From contig CP136063.1 of the NCBI GenBank assembly GCA_032622095.1, positions 32,802,987 through 32,866,986 on the forward strand: a stretch of 64,000 bases of DNA, read 5' to 3'. The notes under the pieces are model-generated. The model worked only from the letters and a program-made list of their open reading frames with translations. It was not told the origin of the DNA and did not search any database. A program made the position numbers and the translations under genes. Shown here one piece after another: positions 47,801 through 60,300 of the stretch. Origin of the DNA: Siphonodentalium dalli (taxonomy: Eukaryota; Mollusca; Scaphopoda; Gadilida; Siphonodentaliidae). Numbering within the stretch: the stretch's first letter is position 1; the number at the start of each line of letters is the position of its first letter.

Positions 47801-49987
47801 TCATCCCTTTCACATTCGGAGATAGTCACTATGATTTCACGTCATCCCTTTCACATTCTGAGATAGTCACTATGATTTCACGTCATCCCTTTCACATTCT
47901 GAGATAGTCACTGTGATTTCACGTCACCCCTTTCACATTCTGAGATAGTCACTATGATTTCTCGTCACCCCTTTCACATTATGAGATAGTCACTATGATT
48001 TCACGTCATACCTTTCACATTCTGAGATAGTCACTATGATTTCACGTCATCCCTTTCACATTCTGAGATAGTCACTATGATTTGACGTCATCCCTTTCAC
48101 ATTCTGAGATAGTCACTATGATTTCACGTCATCCCTTTCACATTCTGAGATAGTCACTATGATTTCACGTCATCCCTTTCACATTCTGAGATAGTCACTA
48201 TGATTTCACGTCATCCCTTTCACATTCTGAGATAGTCACTATGATTTCACGTCATCACTTTCACATTCTGAGATAGTCACTATGATTTCACGTCATCCCT
48301 TTCACATTCTGAGATATTCACTATGATTTCACGTCATCCCTTTCACATTCTGAGATAGTCACTATGATTTCACGTCATCCCTTTCACATTCTGAGATAGT
48401 CACTATGATTTCACGTCATTCCTTTCACATTCTGAGATAGTCACTATGATCTCACGTCATCCCTTTCATATTCTGAGATAGTCACTATGATTTCACGTCA
48501 TCCCTTTCACATTCTCAGATAGTCACTGTGATTTCACGTCACCCCTTTCACATTATGAGATAGTCACTATGATTTCTCGTCACCCCTTTCACATTATGAG
48601 ATAGTCACTATGATTTCACGTCATACATTTCACATTCTGAGATAGTCACTATGATTTCACGTCATCCCTTTCACATTCTGAGATAGTCACTATGATTTCA
48701 CGTCATCCCTTTCACATTCTGAGATAGTCACTATGATTTCACGTCATCCCTTTCACATTCTGAGATAGTCACTATGATTTCACGTCATCCCTTTCACATT
48801 CTGAGATAGTCACTATGATTTCACGTCATCCGTTTCACATTCTGAGATAGTCACTATGATTTCACGTCATCCCATTCATATCCTGAGATAGTGACTATGA
48901 TTTCACGTCATCCCTTTCACATTATGAGATAGTCACTATGATTTCACGTGATCCCTTTCACATTCTGAGATAGTCACTATGATTTCACGTCATCCCTTTC
49001 ACATTCTGAGATAGTCACTATGATTTCACGTCATACCTTTCACATTCTGAGATAGTCACTATGATTTCACGTCATCCCTTTCACATTCTGAGATAGTCAC
49101 TATGATTTCACGTCATCCCTTTCACATTCTGAGATAGTCACTATGATTTCACGTCATCCCTTTCACATTCTGAGATAGTCACTATGATTTCACGTCATCC
49201 CTTTCACATTCTGAGATAGTCACTATGATTTCACGTCATCCCTTTCACATTCTGAGATAGTCACTATGATTTCCGGATTCTGAGATAGTCACTATGATTT
49301 CACGTCATCCCTTTCACATTCTGAGATAGTCACTATGATTTCACATTCTAAGATAGTCACTATGATTTCCGGATTCTGAGATAGTCACTATGATTTCACG
49401 TCATCCCTTTCACATTCTGAGATAGTCACTATGATTTCACGTCATCCCTTTCACATTATGAGATAGTCACTATGATTTCTCGTCATCCCTTTCACATTCT
49501 GAGATAGTCACTATGATTTCACGTCATCCCTTTCATATTCTGAGATAGTCACTATGATTTCACGTCATCCCTTTCATATCCTGAGATAGTGACTATTATT
49601 TCACGTCATCCATTTCACATTATGAGATAGTCACTATGATTTCACGTGATCCCTTTCACATTATGAGATAGTCACTATGATTTCACGTCATCCCTTTCAC
49701 ATTCTGAGATAGTCACTATGATTTCACGTGATCCCTTTCACATTCTGAGATAGTCACTATGATTTCACATTCTGAGATAGTCACTATGATTTCCGGATTC
49801 TGAGATAGTCACTACCATGTCCGGATTCTGAGATAGTCACTATGATTTCACATTCTGAGATAGTCAGTATGATTTCCGGATTCTGAGATAGTCACTATGA
49901 TTTCCAGATTCTGAGATAGTCACTATGATTTCCGGATTCTGAGATAGTCACTATGATTTCCGGATTCTGAGATAGTCACTATGATTT
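41848..49987. repeat. 8.1-kb satellite of 41-bp units with higher-order structure
   Basis: About 198 units with consensus GATTTCACGTCATCCCTTTC then ACATTCTGAGATAGTCACTA and T. Marked variants recur at fixed offsets: ATTCGGAG at 43385, 45230, 45968 and 47813; TTTGACGTCAT near 43651, 46234 and 48079; CACATTTTGA at 42071, 42727, 44531 and 47114. The offsets are exact multiples of 41, with 738, 1845 and 2583 bp prominent (18, 45 and 63 units). A block of about 2.6 kb was therefore duplicated. The period is not a multiple of three and no ORF survives. From about 49270 shortened 28-bp units (GATTTCCGGATTCTGAGATA...) appear and end the array. Confidence 0.97.
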
Positions 49988-50045
49988 ACGTTCGAGAACT
50001 TTCCAAGAATTCTCGTATTAATTTGTGTTCGCTTTTGTATCTATG

Positions 50046-50909
50046 ACACCCTAAATCTAGTTGGATAAGAAGTTATCCAACAGGCAATCAAACGTTGTAT
50101 GCCCACAGCACCTATCTACGTTGTGTGAAAAGTTGCATGACAATTTTGTTGGATACACTTTTACACAACGTTGCATATATATTTACTACCAACGGTTGTA
50201 TGTTAATTATACAACGTGTTGGGTGAAATTTCACACAACACTCAATCAACGTTAATTGCCCACAGCACCTATCTACGTTTATTGAACTGTTGGGTGTTGG
50301 GTAGAGTTGGATGACATTTGTTGATTGGAAAGTTTACCAAACGTTGATTGGAAAGTAAAATGGGGCAAGACGTCGTGGATAGCTTTGCCGGTATAGTATA
50401 CCTTTGTTATAATTATTCTTTGTACGATAGACTGATTATGTAGGATTTATGTGTTGAGTGTATGAGTGTACCACTTTAGTCAAATTAGTGCCGTCAGCAG
50501 TTGTGTAAATTTGTAAACTTCAAAATTTGGCAAATATAAATATATATACACTCAATACATAAAGCCTACATAATCAGTGTATCGTACAAAGACTAATTAT
50601 AACAAAGGTATACTAAACCGGCAAATCTATCCACGACGTCTTGCCCCATTTTCCAGTCGTTCAGGAGTTTTTTTCACGCAGTCGTCCATCTTGTTTTGAA
50701 ATATTTGGAGCCAAAAACTCGCATGTTCGCCCGCTGTTGGATGACCCGTCACGTGGCGGTTTTATCCAATGTGGTATGAAAGTAATACCACAGAAGACAG
50801 TTCACGCAATCAGTTGTGTACATCGTACTAAACTGTTGGATAATAAGAACACAACAAATTCGCACCCAACGAGTTGTATACAAAGTTCATCCAACTAGAT
50901 TTAGGGTGT
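50046..50909. mobile_element. foldback-type DNA element with 21-bp perfect terminal repeats
   Basis: ACACCCTAAATCTAGTTGGA (50046 on) is exactly inverted at 50889-50909. Inside, two arms of about 105 bp (50357-50461 and 50548-50652) form a second inverted repeat with a 86-bp AT-rich spacer. GCCCACAGCACCTATCTACG occurs twice in direct orientation (about 50100 and 50261). AACGTTGTAT-like palindromes fill the left part. No clear target duplication was found and no transposase is present. Confidence 0.75.
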
Positions 50910-51029
50910 AATGGTTATGAACTGTAATTCTGGTTGGGATGACTCCGCCTATGTCATTCGGGTTAGGATGACTCCGCCTATGTCGGTTTGAGGCACATAT
51001 TGGCTGATTAACTAATAATTAATCCTTCA

Positions 51030-51280
51030 TTCCGGACTTCGAAGAAACTTTTGAGGAGAAAAAGGAGAAAATATTGCGCCTATGTTTATTCATTAAGGGT
51101 CTGACTGGTGCGGCAAATATTCCAATAAATCATTTTCAACCACCAGAAAGGTTTACAAGTAAAATGCATTCGAAACATTTCATCAGACCCAGAGCAGACA
51201 CAGACACCTACAAATTCAGCTTCATACCCAGAACTGTTAAATATTGGAACAGCTTGTGGGTAGTTTTCACTCATTACTAG
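51030..51280 (+). pseudogene. LINE ORF2 C-terminal fragment
   Basis: One frame reads EEKKEKILRLCLFIKGLTG, then PERFTSKMHSKHFI and TDTYKFSFIPRTVKYWNSL before a stop. The pattern LFYK...R.H...F.....TD.YK.SFFPRTI..WN.L is the characteristic end of CR1/Jockey-type reverse-transcriptase proteins. The rest of the ORF is absent, which is the usual 5' truncation of a dead LINE insertion. The sequence is unrelated in detail to the intact LINE at 55882-60897, so it is a different family. Confidence 0.7.
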
Positions 51281-52549
51281 TAATTGATGGTGACCCAACC
51301 TCAAAACTTACACAGATCCTTACTAGTAACACATATATTCAGAACCCTTAAACCATTTAGTCATATACAAAGCCCCTTACAGGCGAAGAAGAAGTCATTA
51401 TTTCGTGATAGAATCCTGATTCAGAATACGAAACAGATGACGGGGTGGGGCTAAATCGAGATTACACGGATTTTAGATCATATTTTGTGGTCGCCGATAC
51501 TAGGTTTAATGTTCTCCCAGCGTCAAACATCGCTCATTTATTGGACACCCGTATTCATTTGTATCTTATATTTATAATGTTCATATTTCTTATGAAAGTC
51601 ATGCATTTTTATATTTGTATATACATGTCACCTAATTATCTGCCAATCCGACTTAGTCGCATCTTTTTAAAAGTTAAACTCTTTATTGATGAGGGCAAGA
51701 ATTTATAACAGCTCTAAGTCTCCTGAATCAAATTCTGAGGACATTGTGGATAACACACGAAACTTGTCACTTGTACAGGGACGTAGCGGCAGCGGCTGGT
51801 TGTGGTGTCTACCCCCCACACTTTGGTACATTTTCACCAGTTGTAAATGTCATGCCTGACACAACATTAGTTGCACATTTGACACCAGTTTGCTACCCTT
51901 ATACCAGATGCATGCTGGCTCTGAAAGACCGATCAGTATATTTTAGCCAGACCGTGCTATAATAGATCAATTGGTGGTTCACCCAGACCTGTTGAATATG
52001 TATAATTTATGTTTATACGGTACAAGCCCACTAGTGCCAACGCATGAAAATATATCCGCGATAAATCACAAACCATTGCAATTATCGCATTTCGCAAAGT
52101 AGTTTGTGATTCGCAAAGGTTTTGCGATTTATGGCAAAGTAGTTTTCTTTATTTATCGGGCTATTATAGATCGACTGGTGTTTCACCCAGACCTGTTTAA
52201 GATGTTTGATTTATAATGTTTACTTCAATATTATTACACACAAATTAAGAAATTCGGACGATTATTTTAAACATTCAGACAAATTTTACTCCAGGTGCAG
52301 GGAAATCCTGAAATAGAGATATTAAAACTTGCATTACGTACAAAAACAAGATCAATGTTTTATACTAATAAAATTCGGATTATTTCATTTTGCACTGTTT
52401 AAGGGAGTCCATGTAACTGATAACATGATCTTGAAGTACCTTAATCGGGTTTTGTACACAATTCGATGTTTAAACGCCGTGGCATAATTTGGAATCTAAC
52501 ATGCCACATGGTTAAATTTGCCATCGGACATTTTTCGTAATTTCGAGTG
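51281..52549. other. intergenic, possible LINE 3' flank
   Basis: A direct repeat of GATCAATTGGTGGTTCACCC and its diverged form (GATCGACTGGTGTTTCACCC) occurs near 51965 and 52170. No gene is supported. Confidence 0.4.
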
Positions 52550-52559
52550 CTTGGTACAT

Positions 52560-52800
52560 GGGAAGGTTGTGCACATATTACCTATATATTTGGTACTGTA
52601 AAGTACCAAATATTTAGGTATTGTGCATAGTACCTCAATATTTGATACTACAGATTACCAAATATCTAGGTACTATGGATAGTACCTAAAATATTTTTGG
52701 ACTATAGAGTACCCAAGCAGGTACACCAGAGTACATGTCTTGACATTTGGTATCTGCCAGAATACCTGTATATTTTGTACTCTAGAATACCTGTATATGT
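52560..52800. repeat. AT-rich palindromic GGTACT/AGTACC repeats
   Basis: A series of short inverted units such as TTTGGTACTGTAAAGTACCAAA, shortened here as TTGGTACT pairing with AGTACCAA, repeats with variation for about 240 bp. No coding sequence. Confidence 0.65.
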
Positions 52801-53019
52801 GTGTGGCGTGCTGGGGGAGGGGTATATATATAAATGTACTAAATAGGCCGAGCGGAAACCTGACATAATATATACCCCAATGCCACACGTGAAACTAACT
52901 GTTTCCCAATTTACAAGTGGAAGCGTTATAGTTATACTGAGGAAGTGTCACACATGGACCACTGGTCAACTCACTACATAATTACCATATCATTAATATG
53001 CATAAGCCAGTTGGTAAGT

Positions 53020-53225
53020 ATACCTGCATCTGTATATGAATGGTAGCGGTAGCTGATACTGTGACCTTTGACCCCGTTCGTGACCTGACCTGTCTGCATA
53101 TAAGCTAGCTGCTAGGTACATGTATTCACATATCTGTATCCGGTTGGTAGCGGTAGCTGAAACTATGACATTTGACCTAGTTAGTTCACGACCTGACATT
53201 GCTGGTTACGGATAGGCTCGTATGC
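53020..53225. repeat. tandem duplication of about 110 bp
   Basis: ATCTGTATNNGNNTGGTAGCGGTAGCTGA (the conserved part is TGGTAGCGGTAGCTGA) followed by TATGACATTTGACC-like text and GACCTGAC occurs twice. Confidence 0.7.
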
Positions 53226-54109
53226 ATGTTATTAGCTGGACTGACAGTGAAGTACAACGACCAGATCTGACATCTCCGAATGGATAAGTAATACGTCAAC
53301 CAAGAAATCTGACGAGAAGTGGATAGGGCGGTACAGCGATCGGATCGTCGACACTGCATCGCTGGATGACGACATCAACATTCATATGTAAGCTGATGGA
53401 CGTAGTACATCTGGGCTGTCTATAGACCTGAAATTTACCTGAGCGTTACCAACTGGCGGACAATATTATAATTTACTCTGTGGGCCTGATACATACAATA
53501 CCCAAATCCATCTGAGTTGACCAGCCTAACAAGAGTAGAGACCAGTATAAAATACTATGATTTATTTACAATGACCAGAATCATATTGTATATTTAAAGC
53601 TATGACAACAATATGAACAATATATATTACGGGAATAAGTATTGCATAAAGCAGGGATGGAATACTCGTAAATTACTTCTATTAGTGCGATTATTAATAA
53701 GACTGAACCCGCATATACTATAGTAATTGAGCTACCTGTGAGGAATAATAATATGACCTGGATAAACCTGTTATGTATGTCTGGTCGTGGAATGGTACTG
53801 CAGCATCTACTGATAAAGTATGGACGTGGTACATTTACTGGATGTTTTGTGTGCATGTGGGCTGACCTGTAACCTGGGCCTCAACCAAGTGTGGACATCT
53901 ATGTGTCACCAGGCAGCACTGAAAATGGTTCACCTGGGATGGGCGCAAACCCGAGCATTAGTAAAGCAATCGACCAAGTGTTGACGAGTGGTTGTATGGT
54001 TGGGTTCTGTCTACGCACTGTACCAGGTCTGCATTTGGATTCGGACTGTCTGATTATTACATCTGCCGTGATCAGACCGAAGTGGTCTGTGAGTGAAGCT
54101 GTACTATCC

Positions 54110-54235
54110 ATAATCCAGGTGATGCATCTCTGCCTGTGCTCGTGCATCTAAACCTGGTTCTGATTCTGACTGAGCTGTGATGCATCTGTCTGTCCTCATG
54201 CATCTAAACCTGGCTCTGATTATGTTTGTACCTCC
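54110..54235. repeat. tandem duplication of about 63 bp
   Basis: GTGATGCATCT followed by GTGCATCTAAACCTGGTTCT and its near copy CATGCATCTAAACCTGGCTC. Two copies. Confidence 0.7.
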
Positions 54236-55881
54236 TGGGTGGATAGCATGAATGGAGTACTATTATTCATCATAGGCTACCGCAAGAACTAACCTATACT
54301 ACAAATGTACTACAAGAGTACTAAGAATAAGAGTAAAGAATGACTACGACTGAAATCTGAACTGCGGTGAAATTGACCAAGTGGAAAAGTGCATGAATAT
54401 GCGTTGAAATTACCCAAATGGAAAGTGCAATCATTAAGATTGCGAGCTGTGCATGCTCTATAATAGTAGCCTGACATGATATTCTTCTGTCGCCAGGATA
54501 AGTATGGAAATACGGCTGAATTATGCTTGGAAATGACCTCGATTGTCATGAAAGCCGTTGGAATGCCATTGCATCGTTGTTGACAAAGTGACGTAAGTTG
54601 TTATGCCGAGAGAGAAATTTGAAAGCCAGCGACGTTGGCGGTTGGTCGGTATTTATACCCAGACAACCGGAAACGAGGCCGTTAAAAATAGCACAGCAAC
54701 GCACATCACGCGGCACGTGGGAATTCCCGTAATATTTCAATATTTCAATATTTACAATTATGAAAGCTTTATTTTCCAACTAATGCACAGCACTTCGGCC
54801 AATAATTGCCTGCATTTCGGCACTACAGAGACTACTGCATTTAACGAAACAAAACATTTTAAATATGAAATTTGTAAAATCCATAGATATCATAATTATA
54901 ATCCTACTATTTCTTAAATAAGAAGGAACATATTACGAACAAAGTAGAAAACAGTCTCAATGTTGACGTTGATTCAGTAAATGGTGACGTTATCCGACGA
55001 ATTTGAAATCGACATGCGTTCGGGCGGTCTTTTAAGGATGGAATTATTAAATGAACATGATGAAAGTGACAATGAAATTGACAAAGCTTTGCTTCAATTT
55101 CGCCATCAACCAAAATGCCCCCCCCCCAGCACTACTATCAATAACAGTATTAATTTTCTAATTTCGGTAAAATTGTCACCGTCTACACACAACAACACAA
55201 ATTTGTCTCCTTATTGAAAATTCTTTATATTCTGCAATAATTTGGGCACAAGGGACGGATTACGTTGTGTTATTGTGTTTTTAAACTCCGAGGTGGCGAA
55301 ATATCGGTTTATTTACATTATGAATGTTCTGATTCAGATTACGGAATCATAATCAGATCTGGATTACGACAAAATAACTGTAACGATCTGTTCGTTTATC
55401 GATTGTGGTCTGTTCGTTTATCGAAACAAACTGAAACAATCTGAATCTGGATTATCCCACCAAATAACTTGTCAATGTTATCCTGAACATGATGCAAATC
55501 AACTTTTACATTGGATATATCATGATGTAAGACCTAAAAGAAATGTGGACAATGTTTGAAAAAATATAACGAATAGAGCTTACATAGTCGTTGGCCGCGG
55601 TCATTGTGCGCCTCTCTGGAGCTACGTCACTCACTCTGTGCACTAAATTGGTGTAGTAAACTCCAAGCCATGCTATATTGAGTCTATTCACTAAATAGGT
55701 AGTTATTATAGGTAAGTGTGTGACTGTTCCTGAATTCCAGGTGACGTGTCAATCAGGACCACCAGTAGACAGTAGCATGTAAGCGTCAGGCACTGAGTGA
55801 CGTCATGACCTCTTCCCGTTTGTCAAGGTAGGTTTAGTGAAAGGCATAATAAAGGCAGAAACACTCAATTCTGGAGAAAAT
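54236..55881. other. region upstream of the LINE, no supported gene
   Basis: Short open frames (for example 54603-54917 and 54981-55217) lack recognisable domains. It has a 9-10 base C run near 55118. The LINE 5' UTR must end at 55881, but its beginning was not visible. Confidence 0.4.
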
Positions 55882-57372
55882 ATGATCTCTATTTCCCTAC
55901 TTGAATCTCTGCGAGCTTCACTCTTCATTGAAGCTAAATCTCTTCCATGGTGTAAACTGGATGCCTCAGTTTCATTGAAAAAGAGGATTAATTCTCCTCG
56001 TTCAACGGAATCAGTAGCCGACAAACTAGCCCGCGACATATACATGCTTATGCTATTCCTCACAGATCAAAACCATGATAGTATATCTGATCTCATCAGT
56101 CCGTCCGTCGACAACTCGAGAGTCCTTCGTAGCCAGTCTACTAACGTCGTGGAAAAGTTGATGTGTGATAATCCATATAACTCTAAACTTGATACCCTCA
56201 TAACTAATGTGGCACTTATTAAAAAAGATCTGCACGAGATGAAGGATTCCTACAGAACAGTTAGTAAGTTTATCAATGAAGACCTTCCTGATCTACAGGC
56301 AAACGTGAAAAGCCTTGATGCCCGTATTTCTCAGATAGAATCTGACATTTCAAAACTCCAATGTTCTGTTGATGAAAATACTCAATCGATTGATCGCATC
56401 CAAGATGATAAACTTAACGGCATACAAAAATTGCGCAGTGATATGAAACTTTTGGTGAATGATATGACTGCCATTAAGGACACGAATCTGGAAAGCCAAA
56501 ACCACGCATTCACAACATTGAAAAAACGGATTGATTCAAATACCGGTTCCATTGGGACTCTTAAGGGGGCAGTTGCCGAACTAAATAGACAAAAACAAAT
56601 AGTGCTCACTCTACTAAATAAAGAAAAGCCCTCTCGGGAATGTGTGGATTTCATTAAATCTACAGTTGGATCTTTCTTCTCGGAACTAAAAACCCACATG
56701 GAAAATTTTGGTGCTGAATTCACAAATTACGCTCACTATCAGGAACATGAAGATGACCATGAGAGTGTTTATTCTGTTTCGTCCAAAGGAGATAACAGCA
56801 CCGATGGTAAAGCTAGATCGCATGACATACCGCCACGTGATCAAGATGACATCCCACCCGGAACCGAGCATGATGATTCTACATATAGTAGATACCGCGG
56901 TGGTCATTCTGGACAATTCCAAAATCGCCACATTCCGCCACATGATTGCTATGACAAACCGCCCGCATCCGGTTATGATAATTCTGGAGACAGTAGATAC
57001 CGCGGTGGTCAACCTGGACAAAATCAAAATCGTGATAACCGTAGCCGTGACAATAGGAATGCGCAACACATCAGCAACCGGCGACGCTGGAAATCTAAAT
57101 ACAGCTCCAATGTGAAAATCCAAACAACACGTTTTCGCATTGGTAATTTTGACGAAACCGTATGCGCAAACGACATTGAGTATCATTTACACAAGAATGG
57201 AATCGTGTTCTCTGTCGTTAGACTGCACACAGATCAGTATGATATGCCATCTTATGCAACCATTAATGTCTTGGAAAGTCATGGCCATTATGTTGACCAA
57301 CCTGATTTTTGGCCATCAAATATGGAGTGCGAACATATTGGCTCAGGTGTAGGACACCGTGCGGATAGTTAA
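55882..57372 (+). CDS. LINE ORF1 protein
   Basis: From the first ATG in frame (55882) it encodes 496 residues; the frame is open upstream to 55837, but only from GTG. Order: an N-terminal region of about 95 residues; a heptad-like coiled-coil stretch (about 100-250, rich in LITNV, IKKDL, LDARISQIESDISKL-type spacing); an acidic linker; a repeated R/G/D-rich basic segment (about 333-400, with two RYRGG motifs); and a C-terminal domain (about 415-486: TTRFRIGNFDETVCANDIEY to PDFWPSNMECEHI) that resembles the RRM-like RNA-binding end of LINE ORF1 proteins. Its expected role is to bind LINE RNA and form the ribonucleoprotein. No stops or frameshifts. It sits 15 bases upstream of ORF2 in the same frame. 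Confidence 0.85.
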   Translation: MISISLLESLRASLFIEAKSLPWCKLDASVSLKKRINSPRSTESVADKLARDIYMLMLFLTDQNHDSISDLISPSVDNSRVLRSQSTNVVEKLMCDNPYNSKLDTLITNVALIKKDLHEMKDSYRTVSKFINEDLPDLQANVKSLDARISQIESDISKLQCSVDENTQSIDRIQDDKLNGIQKLRSDMKLLVNDMTAIKDTNLESQNHAFTTLKKRIDSNTGSIGTLKGAVAELNRQKQIVLTLLNKEKPSRECVDFIKSTVGSFFSELKTHMENFGAEFTNYAHYQEHEDDHESVYSVSSKGDNSTDGKARSHDIPPRDQDDIPPGTEHDDSTYSRYRGGHSGQFQNRHIPPHDCYDKPPASGYDNSGDSRYRGGQPGQNQNRDNRSRDNRNAQHISNRRRWKSKYSSNVKIQTTRFRIGNFDETVCANDIEYHLHKNGIVFSVVRLHTDQYDMPSYATINVLESHGHYVDQPDFWPSNMECEHIGSGVGHRADS

Positions 57373-57387
57373 AACAGTCAACCCATT

Positions 57388-60300
57388 ATGAATTGCACAT
57401 CAACTACTATGAATCCTTCTGACCTTCTGAAACTACTGTCTTGGAATGTTACTGGAGTTACATCTTCTGCTGGTTATCTTAAAAACATTCTTGATAAACA
57501 AACTGTCGACGTGATGGGTATTAGTGAGCATTGGCTCACAGAGTCACGTGTTAATTTCATGGATTTATTGTCGCCCTATTACAAACACCATACCGTCTGC
57601 GACACTGACAATAGTGAGCGTGCATCCTCTGATAAAGGTCGTCCAAAGGGAGGTGTCTCAATCATGTGGCACACTCGATTAAATAATCGTGTATCTGTTG
57701 TAGACATCACCGATGACCGCTGTGTTGGTATCCAATTACAAATCAGTCCAAACGTTTTCGTATATATCATTCAAGTGTATCTTCCCTCCTCGAACTTACC
57801 AATCGAGGCTTATAGCGAATCACTGCAAACCCTCTTCGACATTGTCGATGGTTTTCGGACTCTTGGTTCGGTAATCCTCATGGGTGACTTTAACGGGAAC
57901 CTAAATAAATCTGATGCAAGGAATAAAAGGTTCTCGAATTTCGTATCTGAAATGAAAATGTTTTCTGTGATTGAAGACCAGCACAGCACATGCCATCTGA
58001 AGACTTTCGTTCATACTACAGACGAAGCAATGTCCCCTGGCACCAACATAGACCATTTTTTATTGCTCGAGGAGAATAGGGCCCTTCTATATTCTTCCCG
58101 TATATATGATGATTGTTCAATAAATGTCTCAAATCATCGTCCAATTGAATTGACGTTAAATTTTCATGACCATATGGCATATCACTCACAGTCTCAATCA
58201 AACAAAAGCATCAAATATAAATGGAAAAAAGTAGAATCCGATGAGAACTTGAGACAACTGTATCAAAATACTTTAGCATCATATCTGCCAAAATCTAACA
58301 TTACAGATTCCCTTTCTCTTGACGCATATTATGCAAATATAGTTGAAGCAATGCAAATTGCCGCACGATTAATAGTCCCTCTATCAGTGTATTCACACCA
58401 CTTAAAACCGTTTTGGAGTGATAATTTGAACTCCCTCCATAAAATCATGGAGAACTTGCGCTCGACATGGATAACAGAAGGCCGTCCGCGCGAAGGCCAC
58501 TCATCATATGCAGAGTATAAAGCTGCCAAATGTAACTTTAGGCGCGAATTTCGCAAATTGTCTGAATCATACCTCAGTGAAGCCCACGCCGAAATTGATA
58601 AGCATGCGGAGCTCGATCAACAAATGTTTTACAAGCTATTCAATATGAAACGCCGGAATAGCAACCAACTTAACCCCTCGTCTTTTCTTTACGAAGGGAA
58701 CTTATACAGAGGTCAAGTGGACATTGCTGAAGCCTGTGCATCCTACTTCGAAAAAATTTACTCACCACTATACTCACCAGAATTTGATTCAAATCACTTT
58801 GATCATGTAAATACTTTCGTAGATGATACATCTCGCGATATGTTCACTACGCGTACTAATGTGGACAAATTGTTAACTTATCCTGTTATGGTGCGCGAGC
58901 TGTCGAATCTGGTGCCAACGCTGAACCGCGGCAAAGCGGCAGGTTATGACTCCATCGTTAATGAGCATCTTATATTTGGTGGAGACCAACTTTTGTCTTG
59001 TTTGGCGTATATGTTCTCAAAGATGTTCACTCTGACACACGTACCGAGTAATTCTAAAAAAGGCTTCATGGTGATTCTTTATAAAGGTGGTTCAAAACCG
59101 AGGGATAGTTTCGACAGCTACCGCCCCATAACTATTCTTCCTGCAATCTACAAATTATTCGAAAAAGTCATACTTACCCGTATCCAGAACAATACACCTT
59201 CACTGGTCCATGTTAATGCCTTACAACATGGTTTCCAAAAGGAAATTAGCTGTACAATGACTTCTTACCTAGTGCAAGAGTGTATATCGTATACCGGAGA
59301 ACGTGGCAGCAAACTCTTCGCCTGTATGTTAGATACACAAAAAGCCTTTGATTGTGTATGGATAAATGGCCTACTATATAAGCTCTTAGAGCGAGGTTTC
59401 GTTGGAAAAATATGGCACATGTTTCATGCTCTTCTTACTAACTTACAATGCTATGTCCGTTTTAAAAACTCGACATCAAGATGGTTTACAGCGTACCAAG
59501 GGACCAGACAGGGGAGTATCCTGTCACCTCTCCTATATACGTTATACATAGATGAATTGCTTCAAACGTTAGCAAACCTACCTTTCGGTCTTCAGATTCA
59601 TGATATAAACTGTTCAGCCATAACTCACGCAGACGATATGCTTTTACTTTCTCTTAGTAAATCTGGCTTAACTCATTTGTATGAAACATGTATAACTTAT
59701 AGCAGAAAGTGGAGGTATAACTATAACCCTACGAAAACGGTTATTATGGTCTTTAATGAAACAAAATCTGAACAGATAAGAAGCAACCGAACTTGGAAGT
59801 TTGGTAGCATCTCTTCCACTCTAAAGGAAGTCGATTCTACAGTGCACCTGGGTGTGCCATTATCTACACATAAGATGGCATCAAATTTGACTATCCATAT
59901 TTGTAATAAGATAAGGAGTACATACTTCTACCTCATAAATGCCGGTGTATACCCCGGTGGGATAACACCATCTAGTTGTCTTAAAATATATAAATCTATG
60001 GTTCTACCCGCCGGGCTATATGGATCTGAACTTCTAAATAGCCTGTCACAAAGCGACAAGTTAAAACTTGAAAAAGTACATCGCATGTGTCTTAAAAACA
60101 TGCAGGGCTTACCTACGAGATGTCGCACTGCTGTCGCCCAAGGAATGCTGGGAGTAGGCCCTCTGGAATCGGCTATTGATAAAAGGAAACTTACCCTATT
60201 CGGATCCCTCTGTAGACTGGCCCATGACAAAACTGTTAAACATATATTTCTTCTCAGACTTTTTCATTTCATTCTCGGTCAACACTGCTCCAAATCTATC

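Noticed and set aside
41848-49987. CRISPR-like array
   Set aside because: The units are contiguous 41-bp satellite monomers without unique spacers, in an animal-type genome.
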